Source: Selenomonadaceae bacterium (lineage in GTDB: Bacteria; Bacillota; Negativicutes; Selenomonadales; Selenomonadaceae). Taken from it: a stretch of 64,000 nucleotides of DNA. A program made the translations under genes and the position numbers. The stretch lies in assembly GCA_017527075.1 (NCBI GenBank), contig JAFXQM010000023.1, forward strand, positions 1 to 64,000, read 5' to 3'. Positions within the stretch are counted from its first letter, which is position 1; every line of letters starts with the position of its first letter. Positions 15,719 to 26,083 of the stretch are shown piece after piece. The notes under the pieces are model-generated. The model was not told where the DNA came from and did not search any database. It was given only the letters and a program-made list of their open reading frames with translations.

Positions 15719-16236
15719 AAGACAATGTAATTTTGACGGGCTTCATGGGGACGGGCAAGACGAGCCTGGGAAAACTTTTGGCGACGCGGCTGGGGCGGCC
15801 GTTCGTGGACATCGACAAAAAAATCGAGGCGGAGCAGAAACTTTCTATCCCGAAAATTTTTGAGCAGTTCGGCGAGGAACATTTCCGCGCGCTGGAACGG
15901 GCGGCGGTCAAGGAGCTGAGCGAGCGGCGCGGGCTGGTAATCGCGACGGGCGGCGGCACAGTCAAGGACGAAGAAAATCTTCGGCTGCTGAAAGATTCGG
16001 GCGTGCTGATTTGTCTGACGACGGAGCCCGAAGAAATTTTTTCGCGGACGGCAAGAAGAGGCGAGAGACCCGTACTCGACGGCGGCGGCAACGAGCGGCT
16101 GGAGACGATTAAACGCCTTCTCGCCGAGCGGAAAAAATTTTATGATCGCGCGGATTATCAAGTCGACACGACGGAGTGGTCGCCGCTGCAAATCATCGAC
16201 GACATTTGCAAATACTTACGGCAGTTCAGGAGCTGA
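15715..16236 (+). CDS. aroK: Shikimate kinase
   Basis: A 173-residue P-loop kinase that phosphorylates shikimate. Walker A is GFMGTGKTSLGK. The substrate-binding segment is FVDIDKKIE with conserved Asp, the second site is VIATGGGTV, and RGERPVLDGG is in the lid region. The start overlaps the aroC stop (ATGA), implying translational coupling. Just behind the stop, 22 bp of the gene's own interior (GGAGCTGAGCGAGCGGCGCG) recurs at 16230, a trace of local duplication. Confidence 0.94.
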   Translation: MKDNVILTGFMGTGKTSLGKLLATRLGRPFVDIDKKIEAEQKLSIPKIFEQFGEEHFRALERAAVKELSERRGLVIATGGGTVKDEENLRLLKDSGVLICLTTEPEEIFSRTARRGERPVLDGGGNERLETIKRLLAERKKFYDRADYQVDTTEWSPLQIIDDICKYLRQFRS

Positions 16237-16293
16237 GCGAGCGGCGCGGGCAATTCATCTGCGCGGACGGCAGAGAAAGCATGAAAGGAATTT

Positions 16294-17355
16294 ATGATGG
16301 AAAAAGTTTTGGTTGACTTGGGCGCGGCAAGTTATGAAATTTTTATCGGCGAAAATATTTTGGGCGGCGTAAAAAATTTTGTCACGGGCAAGGCTCTGCT
16401 CGTCACGCAAAAAAATATTTTGGACTTGTGCGCGGAAAAATTTTCGTGCGAGGTCGCGCTGATTCCCGACGGCGAAACGTCCAAGAGTTTGAGCGAGGCG
16501 GAAAAACTTTTCACGCGAATGATTGAAGCGGGGCTGGACAGGAAGTCGGTGGTGATTGCGCTCGGCGGCGGGGTCGTCGGAGACTTGGCGGGCTTCGCGG
16601 CGGCGACGTTCATGCGCGGCATAAATCTGATTCAAATCCCGACGACGTTGCTGGCGCAGGTCGATTCTTCCGTCGGCGGCAAGACGGCAGTCAATCACGC
16701 GCTGGGAAAAAATTTAATCGGCGCATTTCATCAGCCGCGCGCAGTCTTCATCGATTTGAAATTTTTGGAGCACCTGCCCGAACGCGAGATAAAGTCGGGG
16801 CTCGGCGAGGTCGTCAAGTACGGAATCATCAGCGACGAAAAATTTTTCGGCTTTTTGGAGGACAACGCAGAAAAAATTTTGCAAAGGGACTTGAAAACTT
16901 TGGCGCATGTGGTAAAACGTTCTTGTGAGATAAAGGCGGCGGTCGTGGCGGCCGACGAGCGCGAGGCGGGCTTGCGGCGGATTTTGAATTTCGGGCACAC
17001 GCTGGCGCACGCAATCGAGGAGCAGACCGCTTACAAAAAATATCGGCACGGCGAGGCGGTGGCTGTCGGCATGATGGCGGCGGCGCAAATCAGCTGCGAA
17101 CTCGGAAAAACTTCGGCGGAAAATGTTCGGCGGCTGGAAAATCTTTTGAGACGCTTCGACATGCAAACGACTTGCGCGGGGCTCGACGCGGACAAACTTT
17201 ACGCCGTGACTTTCCGCGACAAAAAAACCGTCGGCGGCGTGGTCAACTGGGTGCTCATGAAAAATTTCGGCGACGTGGAAATTTGCCGCGAGGTGCCCGC
17301 GTCCGTTGTCAAAAAAGTTTTCGGCGCGCTTTGTCAGCAGAAATTTCGGCGGTGA
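16294..17355 (+). CDS. aroB: 3-dehydroquinate synthase
   Basis: A 353-residue NAD- and metal-dependent cyclase, the second step of the shikimate pathway. Signatures: IPDGETSKSL, ALGGGVVGDLAGFAAATFMRG (NAD binding), PTTLLAQVDSSVGGKTAVNH, GLGEVVKYGII, the metal-binding Glu and His of the conserved GHTLAHAIE segment, and HGEAVAVGM. Two ATG codons in a row (16294, 16297) are possible starts behind AAAGGA. It ends in a tandem duplication that repeats its last 68 bp downstream. Confidence 0.95.
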   Translation: MMEKVLVDLGAASYEIFIGENILGGVKNFVTGKALLVTQKNILDLCAEKFSCEVALIPDGETSKSLSEAEKLFTRMIEAGLDRKSVVIALGGGVVGDLAGFAAATFMRGINLIQIPTTLLAQVDSSVGGKTAVNHALGKNLIGAFHQPRAVFIDLKFLEHLPEREIKSGLGEVVKYGIISDEKFFGFLEDNAEKILQRDLKTLAHVVKRSCEIKAAVVAADEREAGLRRILNFGHTLAHAIEEQTAYKKYRHGEAVAVGMMAAAQISCELGKTSAENVRRLENLLRRFDMQTTCAGLDADKLYAVTFRDKKTVGGVVNWVLMKNFGDVEICREVPASVVKKVFGALCQQKFRR

Positions 17356-17445
17356 GAAAAATTTTGGCGAGGTGTCTGCGTCCGTTGTCAAAAAAGTTTT
17401 CGGCGAGCTTTGTCAGTGAAAATTTCGGCGGCGGGAAAAATTTCT
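17288..17445 (+). repeat. Tandem duplication of the aroB 3' end (79-bp period)
   Basis: The last 68 bp of aroB plus 11 bp recur directly downstream with about 90 percent identity (GTCCGTTGTCAAAAAAGTTT in both). The copy is noncoding. Confidence 0.85.
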
Positions 17446-17479
17446 CGCGTAGGGAAAAAATTTTTCGGGAGGTTATGCA

Positions 17480-18325
17480 ATGGAAATTAAAATCAACGAC
17501 GACTTTGACTTGAAAAAAATCGTCGACAGCGGGCAATGCTTCCGCCCCAGAGAGATTGAGGCGGGCGTTTTCCGTTTCATCGTCGGCGAAAATATCTTGC
17601 ACATCAGCAAGCGCGACGAAAATCTTTTCGACGCGGACTGCGACGAGGAAACTTGGAAAAATGTTTGGGAAAATTATTTTGACCTGAGCACGAATTACGC
17701 GGGCATTCGTCGCGACATCGAAAATTTTGCGGCGGGCAAACCTTACGAAAAAATTTTGCGCGATTCGACCGAGTTCGGCAAAGGCATTCGAATTCTGCGG
17801 CAAGACCCGTTCGAGATACTCATCAGCTTCATCATCAGCCAGAGAAAAAATATTCCCGCCATCAGAAGTTCCGTCGAGAAAATTTGCGAGCGATTCGGGC
17901 AGCTGATAACTTTCGAGCGCGCCGGACATTCGCCCGAAGAAATTTATCTTTTCCCGCGCGTCGAGGACATCGCGGACGCGACGCTTGAGGACTTGTCGGG
18001 CTTGGGGCTCTCTTATCGCAAGCCTTACGTTCAAGAGGCGGTGGAAAAGGTCGCGAGCGGCGCGATTGACTTCGAGGAGCTTGGAACTTTTTCGGACAAG
18101 GACATGACCGAGGAGCTCAAGATAATCAACGGCGTCGGCGACAAGATTGCCAACTGCGTCGCGCTGTTCGCTTATCACCGCGTCGACCGCGTGCCAATCG
18201 ATATTTGGATTCGCCGCGCGATTGAAGAGGACTTCGGCGGCGAAAATATTTTCGCGCAGTTCGGAAAAAACGCCGGCATTCTCCAGCAATATATCTTTTA
18301 CCGCAAGCGCAGCAAGAAACGTTAA
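17480..18325 (+). CDS. OGG1-type 8-oxoguanine DNA glycosylase
   Basis: A 281-residue bifunctional glycosylase/lyase of the HhH-GPD superfamily that removes 8-oxoguanine. The N-terminal OGG domain carries DSGQCFRP. The helix-hairpin-helix is INGVGDKIANCVALFAY, in which Lys occupies the position of the catalytic Lys of human OGG1. VPIDIWIRR supplies the catalytic Asp. FIISQRKNIPAIR matches the conserved segment before the HhH. It starts with ATG behind GGGAGG, and a terminator follows. An exposed anaerobe would use it against oxidative damage. Confidence 0.88.
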   Translation: MEIKINDDFDLKKIVDSGQCFRPREIEAGVFRFIVGENILHISKRDENLFDADCDEETWKNVWENYFDLSTNYAGIRRDIENFAAGKPYEKILRDSTEFGKGIRILRQDPFEILISFIISQRKNIPAIRSSVEKICERFGQLITFERAGHSPEEIYLFPRVEDIADATLEDLSGLGLSYRKPYVQEAVEKVASGAIDFEELGTFSDKDMTEELKIINGVGDKIANCVALFAYHRVDRVPIDIWIRRAIEEDFGGENIFAQFGKNAGILQQYIFYRKRSKKR

Positions 18326-18329
18326 GCTC

Positions 18330-18367
18330 AAAGAGGCTCTGCTCCGAGCGCGAGCAAAGCCTCTTTT
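18330..18367 (+). terminator. Terminator after the OGG gene
   Basis: Long stem AAAGAGGCT/AGCCTCTTT with an internal GCTCCGAGCGCGAGC hairpin, ending in CTCTTTTAAA. Confidence 0.65.
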
Positions 18368-18383
18368 AAATTTGCGGCAAACA

Positions 18384-18574
18384 ATTCTTTCGACGCGCTG
18401 AGAAAAATTTACGGCAAGACTTGAGGTGTAAGCATGAAAAATTTTATCGTGACGACGACGCGCAAGCCCGACCCCGCGACAGAAAGTTTTGCGCAGGAAA
18501 TTTCTTCGCGGCTCGGCGGACGACTCGTCGAACGCGCGGATAATTCTTTCGACGCGCTGAGAAAAATTTACGGC
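18384..18574 (+). repeat. 33-bp direct repeat, copy upstream of the methyltransferase gene
   Basis: A 33-bp stretch (AATTCTTTCGACGCGCTGAG and 13 more bases) at 18384-18416 recurs exactly at 18542-18574 inside the next gene, 158 bp further on. The first copy is noncoding and lies just before the start codon. Confidence 0.85.
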
Positions 18575-19231
18575 GCGGAAAATATTTTGCTTGTGAAGAA
18601 AAATTCTCTGAGCGTGGTCACGGCGGAGGGCGAACTTTTTTTCCACCCGAACACCGCGCACTTGCGGATAAAAAATCTTCGCGGCGGCGAGGGCGACCGA
18701 TTGATTGACGCGCTGAAAATTTCCGACGGCTCCAAGGTTTTGGACTGCACGCTGGGTTTGGGCTCTGATGCAATCGTGGAAAGTTTCGTGGCGGGCGCGA
18801 ACGGAAAAGTTGTCGCGCTGGAAATTAATCCGCTCATCGCCGAAATCGTTCGCCACGGGCTGAAAAATTTTTCCGAGGACAGCCCGCACATTTTGGACGC
18901 CATGCGCCGCGTCGAAGTCCTCAACGTCGACTGCGAAAAATTTTTGGCGTCCTGTGCGGACAATTCATTCGACGCGGTTTACTTCGACCCGATGTTCCGC
19001 CGCCCGATTCAAAAAAGTTCGGGGCTCAATCCGATTCGCCCGCTCGCCGACGCCAGCCCGCTGACTGAAGAAATTATCCGTGAGGCTCGGCGCGTGGCAA
19101 AATTTCGCGTCGTCATGAAGGAGCATTCGGGCAGCGCGGAGTTCGCTCGGCTCGGCTTCAAAATTTTGGGCGGCGGCAAATACAGTTCCGTTGCCTTCGG
19201 AGTGATTGACAAGGGTTATGGCCTTCTGTAA
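18434..19231 (+). CDS. Class I SAM methyltransferase, RsmJ-like
   Basis: A 265-residue protein. The N-terminal region (KPDPATESFAQEISSRLGGR) resembles RsmJ, then a Rossmann-type SAM domain with VLDCTLGLGSDAIVESF (motif I), VVALEINPLIA (motif II) and the catalytic segment AVYFDPMFRRP, close to the DPMFP motif of RsmJ, which methylates G1516 of 16S rRNA. The family relation is likely but orthology is not proven, as this group also occurs as uncharacterised methyltransferases in Firmicutes. The next gene starts 28 bp downstream. Confidence 0.7.
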   Translation: MKNFIVTTTRKPDPATESFAQEISSRLGGRLVERADNSFDALRKIYGAENILLVKKNSLSVVTAEGELFFHPNTAHLRIKNLRGGEGDRLIDALKISDGSKVLDCTLGLGSDAIVESFVAGANGKVVALEINPLIAEIVRHGLKNFSEDSPHILDAMRRVEVLNVDCEKFLASCADNSFDAVYFDPMFRRPIQKSSGLNPIRPLADASPLTEEIIREARRVAKFRVVMKEHSGSAEFARLGFKILGGGKYSSVAFGVIDKGYGLL

Positions 19232-19259
19232 AATCGTAAAAAATTTTCGGAGGCTTCAA

Positions 19260-20192
19260 ATGTTTGACCAAGAAGTACTGCAGTACAAAGTCGGCGCGCT
19301 GCTTTACATGCCGGCTTTCCAAAAAAATATCGTCCAAAAAATTTCGGAGAAAAAATTGCCGCGCTTGACGTCAGCGGCTTTTTGTTTGGAAGATTCGATT
19401 CGCGCGGAGTCACTCGACGCGGCGGAGGCGTCGCTGAAATTTATCTTGCGCGAACTCGACGGCGTGAACGATTTGCCGCTGCTCTTCGTGAGGATTCGTT
19501 CGCCGCGGCATTTGGAAATTTTCCACGAGGAAATCGGCTCGCGCTCAAAAATTTTGACGGGATACATCCTCCCGAAATTCGACATGAGCAACGCCGCCGC
19601 TTACCTGCAGCTCGCGCGGCAAATAAATCTTCCTGTCATGCCGACGCTCGAAAGCAAACGCATTGCAAATCTTCTGACGCGGCGCACGGAACTTTTGTCG
19701 CTGAAACAAATCCTCGACGACTCGAAAGAACTCGTCCTTAACATCCGCGTCGGTGCCAATGACTTTTGCAATCTTTACGGGCTTCGCCGCAGCGTGAACC
19801 GCACGATTTACGACCTCGGCGTTGTTCGCGACGCGCTGATTGATATCGTCAACGTCTTCGCGGGCGATTATGTGGTGGCGGGCGCGGTCTGGAATTTTTT
19901 CGGCGGAGAATTTTGGGCGGAAGGTTTGCGCCGCGAACTGGAGCTCGACAAGATAAACGGATTCGTCGGCAAGAGCGCGATTCACCCCGCGCAGTTGCCG
20001 ATTATTTTTGACGGCATGAAGGTCAGCCGCGCGGACTTGGACGACGCCGAACAGATTTTGAATTGGAGCTCGCAGACGCACGGCGTGATGAAAAGTTCGA
20101 ACGGCTCGCGCATGAACGAAGTTAATTGCCACAGACGCTGGGCGCGCCGCGTAAAAATTTTGAGCGAACTTTACGGGGTGGAAAGCAATTAG
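19260..20192 (+). CDS. CitE-like / C-C bond lyase TIM-barrel protein
   Basis: A 310-residue HpcH/HpaI aldolase-superfamily protein. It shows LYMPAFQKN, AAFCLEDSIRAES with acidic metal-binding residues, LFVRIRSPRHLE, PKFDMSNAA, MPTLESKRI and FVGKSAIHPAQLPII. This pattern matches the C-C_Bond_Lyase family (PF15617) better than citrate lyase beta. In other bacteria that family travels with ATP-grasp and phosphoribosyltransferase genes in ter-linked biosynthetic clusters; none of those is nearby here. ATG at 19260 has CGGAGG upstream. The TAG stop is the exact insertion point of the IS that follows and is preserved by the TA duplication. Confidence 0.7.
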   Translation: MFDQEVLQYKVGALLYMPAFQKNIVQKISEKKLPRLTSAAFCLEDSIRAESLDAAEASLKFILRELDGVNDLPLLFVRIRSPRHLEIFHEEIGSRSKILTGYILPKFDMSNAAAYLQLARQINLPVMPTLESKRIANLLTRRTELLSLKQILDDSKELVLNIRVGANDFCNLYGLRRSVNRTIYDLGVVRDALIDIVNVFAGDYVVAGAVWNFFGGEFWAEGLRRELELDKINGFVGKSAIHPAQLPIIFDGMKVSRADLDDAEQILNWSSQTHGVMKSSNGSRMNEVNCHRRWARRVKILSELYGVESN

Positions 20193-20799
20193 GGGTTGTT
20201 GGTAAATTAAAAGTGAATAACGGAAGAAGCAAGTAAAACGAAATTGAAAAAGCAAAGAGCCAATTTGTCGTAACGAGTGGAGACGTGGCGGTAATTTTTG
20301 ATTCGCTGAAAAAAACGCTCGACGATATTGCGTTGTTTGTAAAGTTCTGAATCAAAGTCATGCTTAATCCTGAAATTGGCTTTATCGGGAATACAAGCAA
20401 AGGCTCCATGCTCGGCGATGAAAAAGCGAATTTGCTCGCTACTGTATGTTTTATCCGCGAGAATTTTTTTACCCTTGAGTGCAACGCTTTTAAGAAGCTC
20501 GATAGCCGGTTCTGAGTCGTGAATTTGCCCGCCGGTCAATATCACTTTCAAAAGTTGCATTCTCTCGTTGAGGAGGACATGGACTTTGGTGTTCTTACCG
20601 CCGCGCGACGACCCGATTGCTTGCTCTTTCCTGCCCGATAACGAGCTTCTCAAACAAAAATTTTTATTCTGTTCCATTGAGCGTCGGTTAAATCTTTGTG
20701 GTAAAATGAATTTGACATAAGTTGTTCACTTTTTTCAAACTCATTTTATCAAAGAACTGCTTATGTTTTTTCTTTACCTGAATTTACCAACAACCCCTA
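20190..20799 (-). mobile_element. IS5-family (IS427-type) element, internally deleted
   Basis: A 606-bp insertion bounded by perfect inverted ends GGGGTTGTTGGTAAATT and flanked by TA on both sides. Its right end matches the element at the left edge of the window. The middle of the transposase gene is missing, so it can only move if supplied with transposase from elsewhere. It sits in the stop codon of the CitE-like gene and in the first unit of a heptamer repeat. Confidence 0.88.
20207..20718 (-). pseudogene. Transposase remnant (deleted, frameshifted)
   Basis: The first 19 codons (MSNSFYHKDLTDAQWNRIK) match the other copy. The frame then runs into a stop (IFV-stop), because an internal deletion joins it out of frame to the C-terminal half. 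That half is open in another frame and shows SSRGGKNTKVHVLL, LADKTYSSEQIR with the second catalytic Asp, and NIVERFFQRIKNYRHVSTRYDKL with the catalytic Glu. The segment with the first Asp is lost, so the enzyme is inactive. Confidence 0.85.
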
Positions 20800-20816
20800 G
20801 GAGTTAGGAGTTAGGA
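20798..20816 (+). repeat. Heptamer repeat behind the IS
   Basis: TAGGAGTTAGGAGTTAGGA directly follows the IS. Before insertion it joined the AAT of the CitE-like gene, whose stop is the first TAG. Confidence 0.8.
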
Positions 20817-20877
20817 ATTTTTTTTCCGCGGGTCGTCGTGCTCCTCGGGCTGAAAAATTTCTTTTGAGTTATTCATC

Positions 20878-21050
20878 TTCTTTTCTTTTGCTCACCCAAA
20901 AGACCCGCTTCAAAAGCGGGGGAACAGCAAGGGGCATCAACCGACTTTGGTTGTCGTGACGCCCGAAAGCAAACCCGTTGGATGCAACGTCACGTTGCCA
21001 AAAGAAAAGGGAGCCTCGCGGGGGCGTTGGTCATCCGGGACGGCCTCAGT
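20878..21050 (-). repeat. Dispersed hairpin repeat, copy 2
   Basis: The complement of copy 3 near 33.8 kb: outer CTGAGGCCGTC, then GCCCCCGCGAGG, CCCTTTTCTTTTGG and the matching CCAAAAGAAAAG arm. In this copy the interior is enlarged by other hairpins (CCCGCTTCAAAAGCGGG). It fills most of the 360 bp between the IS and glpK; no gene is seen there. Confidence 0.65.
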
Positions 21051-21159
21051 GTTCGCGGCGCGTTCGCTGAATTAATTTTCACGATAACTTGCAAAGGTGG
21101 TGATGTGGAAGAAAATTTTTCCGTCGAAGCAGTTCAAAATTTTTGGGAGGGATTTTTGA

Positions 21160-22656
<1,497 letters not shown>

Positions 22657-22746
22657 AATTTTTTCGGCTCAAAGTTTTTGGAGGGCGGGAAAATTTTCGC
22701 CTCCCGCTCTTCAATTTGCATTTATAACTGAAAGAAGGGAATCTTC

Positions 22747-23472
22747 ATGGATAATTTGTTCGGCGAATTTATGGGCACGATGGTGCTTATCGTTTTCGGT
22801 GCCGGCGTCTGCGCGAACATGACGCTGACCAACTCCAAAGGACAGGGCGGCGGTTGGGTCTGCATTACTTTGGGCTGGGGTTTTGCAGTCACGCTCGGAG
22901 TTTTCACCGCCACGACGCTCGGTGCCCCTCAGGGCGATTTAAATCCCGCAGTCACTCTCGCCAAGACCATGGTCGGCATTTACACGCCCGCACAATTTTT
23001 GGCGACGTCCGCCGCGCAGCTCGTCGGCGCGATTGTCGGCGCGACGATTGTTTGGGTCGCTTACCTGCCGCACTGGGAAAAGACTGAAGACCCTGCCGCA
23101 AAGCTCGGAGTCTTCGCGACGGCGCCCGCCATTCGCAGCCCCATTGCCAACTTCCTGTGCGAAGCGATTGCAACTTTCTTCCTCATGTTCGTCATTTGGA
23201 TGATTTTCGGCGAACCTGTCGGGCAGCTCGTCCCCGGTTACGGTCCGTACATGGTCGGCATTTTGATTATCGCCTTGGGCTTGTCGCTGGGCGGTCCCAC
23301 GGGTTACGCGATGAATCCCGCCCGTGACTTGGGTCCGCGCATTGCTCACGCGATTCTTCCGATTGCCGGCAAGGGCGGCTCTGATTGGGGTTACGCCTGG
23401 GTTCCGATTGCCGGTCCCTTCTGCGGAGCAGCGGCGGCTTATCTCGTCGCGGCGGCGTCGGGTCTCTTCTGA
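22747..23472 (+). CDS. glpF: Glycerol uptake facilitator (aquaglyceroporin)
   Basis: A 241-residue MIP-family channel with six membrane helices and the two pore motifs DLNPAVTLAK and MNPARDLGPR. The Asp after the second NPA (NPARD) is characteristic of glycerol-conducting members. It starts behind GAAAGAAGGGAATC, 90 bp after glpK, with a hairpin in the gap, and is followed by a strong terminator. A shared glpK-glpF transcript is likely. Confidence 0.94.
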   Translation: MDNLFGEFMGTMVLIVFGAGVCANMTLTNSKGQGGGWVCITLGWGFAVTLGVFTATTLGAPQGDLNPAVTLAKTMVGIYTPAQFLATSAAQLVGAIVGATIVWVAYLPHWEKTEDPAAKLGVFATAPAIRSPIANFLCEAIATFFLMFVIWMIFGEPVGQLVPGYGPYMVGILIIALGLSLGGPTGYAMNPARDLGPRIAHAILPIAGKGGSDWGYAWVPIAGPFCGAAAAYLVAAASGLF

Positions 23473-23497
23473 AATATTTTTCCTCTGCAAATTAATA

Positions 23498-23533
23498 AAT
23501 CCCTCTGCCAAACCGACAGGGGGATTTTTTTTT
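23498..23533 (+). terminator. Terminator after glpF
   Basis: Stem CCCTCTG/CAGGGGG followed by ATTTTTTTTT. It separates glpF from the convergent gyrA. Confidence 0.85.
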
Positions 23534-23580
23534 GCCGGCTCATTAAGTACGGTCGTCCGCCGACAATTTATCATAAGCCC

Positions 23581-26022
23581 TTAATCGTTCTTGAGCGTGA
23601 CGGTGGCGAGTGAGGCAACTTTGTCGTCGTCCTTGGTCTTCATGAGGATGACGCCTTGAGTGTTTCTTCCGCGCAAGCCGATATCGTCAATGCTCGTGCG
23701 AATGACAATTCCTTCCGTCGTTATCAAGAGGAGCTCTTGGTCGGGCGTGACAACTTTAATGCCGACGACTTCGCCGGTCTTCTCGGTGACCTTCATGTTG
23801 ATTAAACCTTTGCCGCCGCGTCCTTGAGGGCGATACTCTTCGGTCGGCGTGCGCTTGCCGATGCCTTCCTCGCTGACCGATAAAACCTCCGCGCCCTTGC
23901 GGAGCTTGTCCATGCCGACGACTCGGTCGCCGCGCTTGAGAGTGATGCCGCGGACGCCGCGCGCGTTCCTGCCCATGGAGCGAACTTCCTCTTCGGCGAA
24001 AGAAATAGTCATACCCTGCGCGGTGCCGAGGATGATATAACGTTCGCCCTCCGTGAACTTCACGCCGATTAATTCGTCGTCGCTGTCGAGTTTGATGGCA
24101 ATCAAGCCGCGCTTCATCATGGAGCTGAATTCGCTGAGCTGAGTTTTCTTGACGATACCCTTCTTGGTTGCCATGAACAGATAACGGGTCGGGTCGAAGT
24201 CTTTGACCTTGACGAGCGCAGTAATTTTTTCGCCCGGCTCAATCATCAAAAGGTTGCTGATATGAACGCCCTTTGCGGCGCGCCCGGACTCGGCAATTTG
24301 ATACGCCTTGAGGTGGAAGACTTTGCCCTTGTTCGTGAAAAATAAAATCGTGTGGTGCGTCGTGGTTATCAAGAGCTGCTCAACGAAATCCTCTTCCTTT
24401 GTGCCCATGCCCGTGACGCCGACGCCGCCGCGTTTTTGTTTTTTGTAAGTGGAAAGGTCGATTCGTTTGACGTAACCGCCGTGCGTGAGCGTGACCACGA
24501 TGTCGTCGTCGTTAATCAAATCCTCCGCTTCGAACGCCGTGAGTTCTTCGCCGATAATTTCTGTGCGCCGCCTGTCGTTGAATTTTCCTTTGACGGCTCT
24601 GAGTTCGTCCTTGATGATTTGCAAAATTTTTTGTTCGTCGCCGAGAATCTCTTGGAAATTTTTTATGTCGGCGAGGAGGGTGTGATATTCTTCGTCGAGT
24701 TTGTCGCGTTCGAGGCTCGTGAGCTTCTGCAGACGCAAATCCAAAATCGCCTGCGCTTGAGCGTCGCTGAAGTTGAATCGGTTGACGAGCGCAACTTTTG
24801 CGTTGAGGGTCGAGAAACTTGAGCGGATAATTTTAATCACGCTGTCGAGATTTTTAACGGCGGTGGTCAGCCCCTGCAAGATGTGCGCGCGCGCCTTTGC
24901 CTTTGCCAAATCAAATTTCGTGCGGCGAGTGATGACTTCCTCTTGGTGTTTGATGTAATGCGCGAGAATTTCTTTGAGCGTCAAAATCTGCGGGCTGCCG
25001 TTGACGAGTGCAATCATATTCACGCCGAAGCTGTCTTGCATTTGCGTGTGCTTGAACAGCTGATTCAAAACGATTTGCGGAGTGATGTCGCGGCGCAGGT
25101 CGATGACAATCCTCATGCCCTGGCGGTCGCTCTCGTCGCGCAGGTCGGTTATGCCCTCAATCGTTTTTTCGCGGACGAGGTCGGCAATTTTTTCAATGAG
25201 CCGCGCCTTGTTGACTTGATAAGGAAGCTCCGTCACGACGATTCGGCTCCTGCCGTTCAGGCGTTGTTCAATCCGTGTGCGCGCCCGCATTTTGATTGAG
25301 CCGCGGCCTGTGCGATAAGCATCGCGAATTCCTTCCTTGCCGATAATCAACGCGGCGGTCGGGAAATCGGGACCTTTGACGATTTTCATCAGGTCGGCGG
25401 TCGAGGCGTCGGGGTCGTCGATTAAGTAAAGCGTCGCGTCGATAATCTCTCCGATGTTGTGCGGCGGAATATTCGTCGCCATTGCCACCGCGATACCCGA
25501 CGTGCCGTTGACGAGCAGCTGAGGAAATTTCGCGGGCAGGACACTCGGTTCCTTGAGCGATTCGTCGTAATTGGGCACGAAGTCGACGGTTTCTTTGTCG
25601 ATGTCTTGCAACATGAGCTCGGAAATTTTTGACATGCGCACTTCGGTGTAACGCATGGCAGCGGCGGGGTCGCCGTCGACGGAGCCGAAGTTTCCGTGGC
25701 CGTCGGCGAGTTGATAACGCATTGAAAAATCCTGAGCCATGCGGACAATCGCGTCGTAAACTGAAGTGTCGCCGTGCGGATGATATTTACCCAAGACTTC
25801 ACCGACGATGCGCGCCGATTTTTTGTAAGGCTTGCCGCTTGTCATGCCCGCCTCTTGCATTGCGTAAAGAATCCTGCGGTGCACGGGCTTCAAACCGTCG
25901 CGAACGTCCGGCAGCGCGCGCGAAACGATAACCGACATCGCGTAATCGATATAAGAAAATTTCATTTCGTGTTCGAGATTGACGGGAACGATTTTTCCAT
26001 GTCCAAAGTCCAATTCTTCCAC
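23581..26022 (-). CDS. gyrA: DNA gyrase subunit A
   Basis: An 813-residue topoisomerase II subunit that cuts and rejoins DNA during negative supercoiling. The GTG start at 26022 has AGAGGTGAG upstream; the conserved N-terminus ([10 protein letters not shown]) begins about 10 residues later. The catalytic Tyr is in [10 protein letters not shown] (residue 125). The quinolone region reads [11 protein letters not shown], so Thr-86 and Ser-87 stand where E. coli has Ser-83 and Ala-84, with the Asp equivalent to Asp-87 kept. A GyrA-box (QKRGGVGV) and the six-bladed C-terminal domain mark it as gyrase rather than ParC. gyrB is not nearby. Confidence 0.97.
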   Translation of the reverse strand: MEELDFGHGKIVPVNLEHEMKFSYIDYAMSVIVSRALPDVRDGLKPVHRRILYAMQEAGMTSGKPYKKSARIVGEVLGKYHPHGDTSVYDAIVRMAQDFSMRYQLADGHGNFGSVDGDPAAAMRYTEVRMSKISELMLQDIDKETVDFVPNYDESLKEPSVLPAKFPQLLVNGTSGIAVAMATNIPPHNIGEIIDATLYLIDDPDASTADLMKIVKGPDFPTAALIIGKEGIRDAYRTGRGSIKMRARTRIEQRLNGRSRIVVTELPYQVNKARLIEKIADLVREKTIEGITDLRDESDRQGMRIVIDLRRDITPQIVLNQLFKHTQMQDSFGVNMIALVNGSPQILTLKEILAHYIKHQEEVITRRTKFDLAKAKARAHILQGLTTAVKNLDSVIKIIRSSFSTLNAKVALVNRFNFSDAQAQAILDLRLQKLTSLERDKLDEEYHTLLADIKNFQEILGDEQKILQIIKDELRAVKGKFNDRRRTEIIGEELTAFEAEDLINDDDIVVTLTHGGYVKRIDLSTYKKQKRGGVGVTGMGTKEEDFVEQLLITTTHHTILFFTNKGKVFHLKAYQIAESGRAAKGVHISNLLMIEPGEKITALVKVKDFDPTRYLFMATKKGIVKKTQLSEFSSMMKRGLIAIKLDSDDELIGVKFTEGERYIILGTAQGMTISFAEEEVRSMGRNARGVRGITLKRGDRVVGMDKLRKGAEVLSVSEEGIGKRTPTEEYRPQGRGGKGLINMKVTEKTGEVVGIKVVTPDQELLLITTEGIVIRTSIDDIGLRGRNTQGVILMKTKDDDKVASLATVTLKND

Positions 26023-26083
26023 ATTCTCACCTCTTCCAAAGTTTGCCCCGAAATAATAACACTTGCGGCGGTAAAAGTCCAAT

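Noticed and set aside
17309..18889. 526-codon open frame on the minus strand
   Set aside because: It is antisense to the OGG glycosylase and methyltransferase genes, which have clear motifs. Long antisense frames are expected from the high-GC codon pattern.
20207..20677. Functional 156-residue transposase gene
   Set aside because: The N-terminal part with the first catalytic Asp is deleted and the frame is joined out of register.
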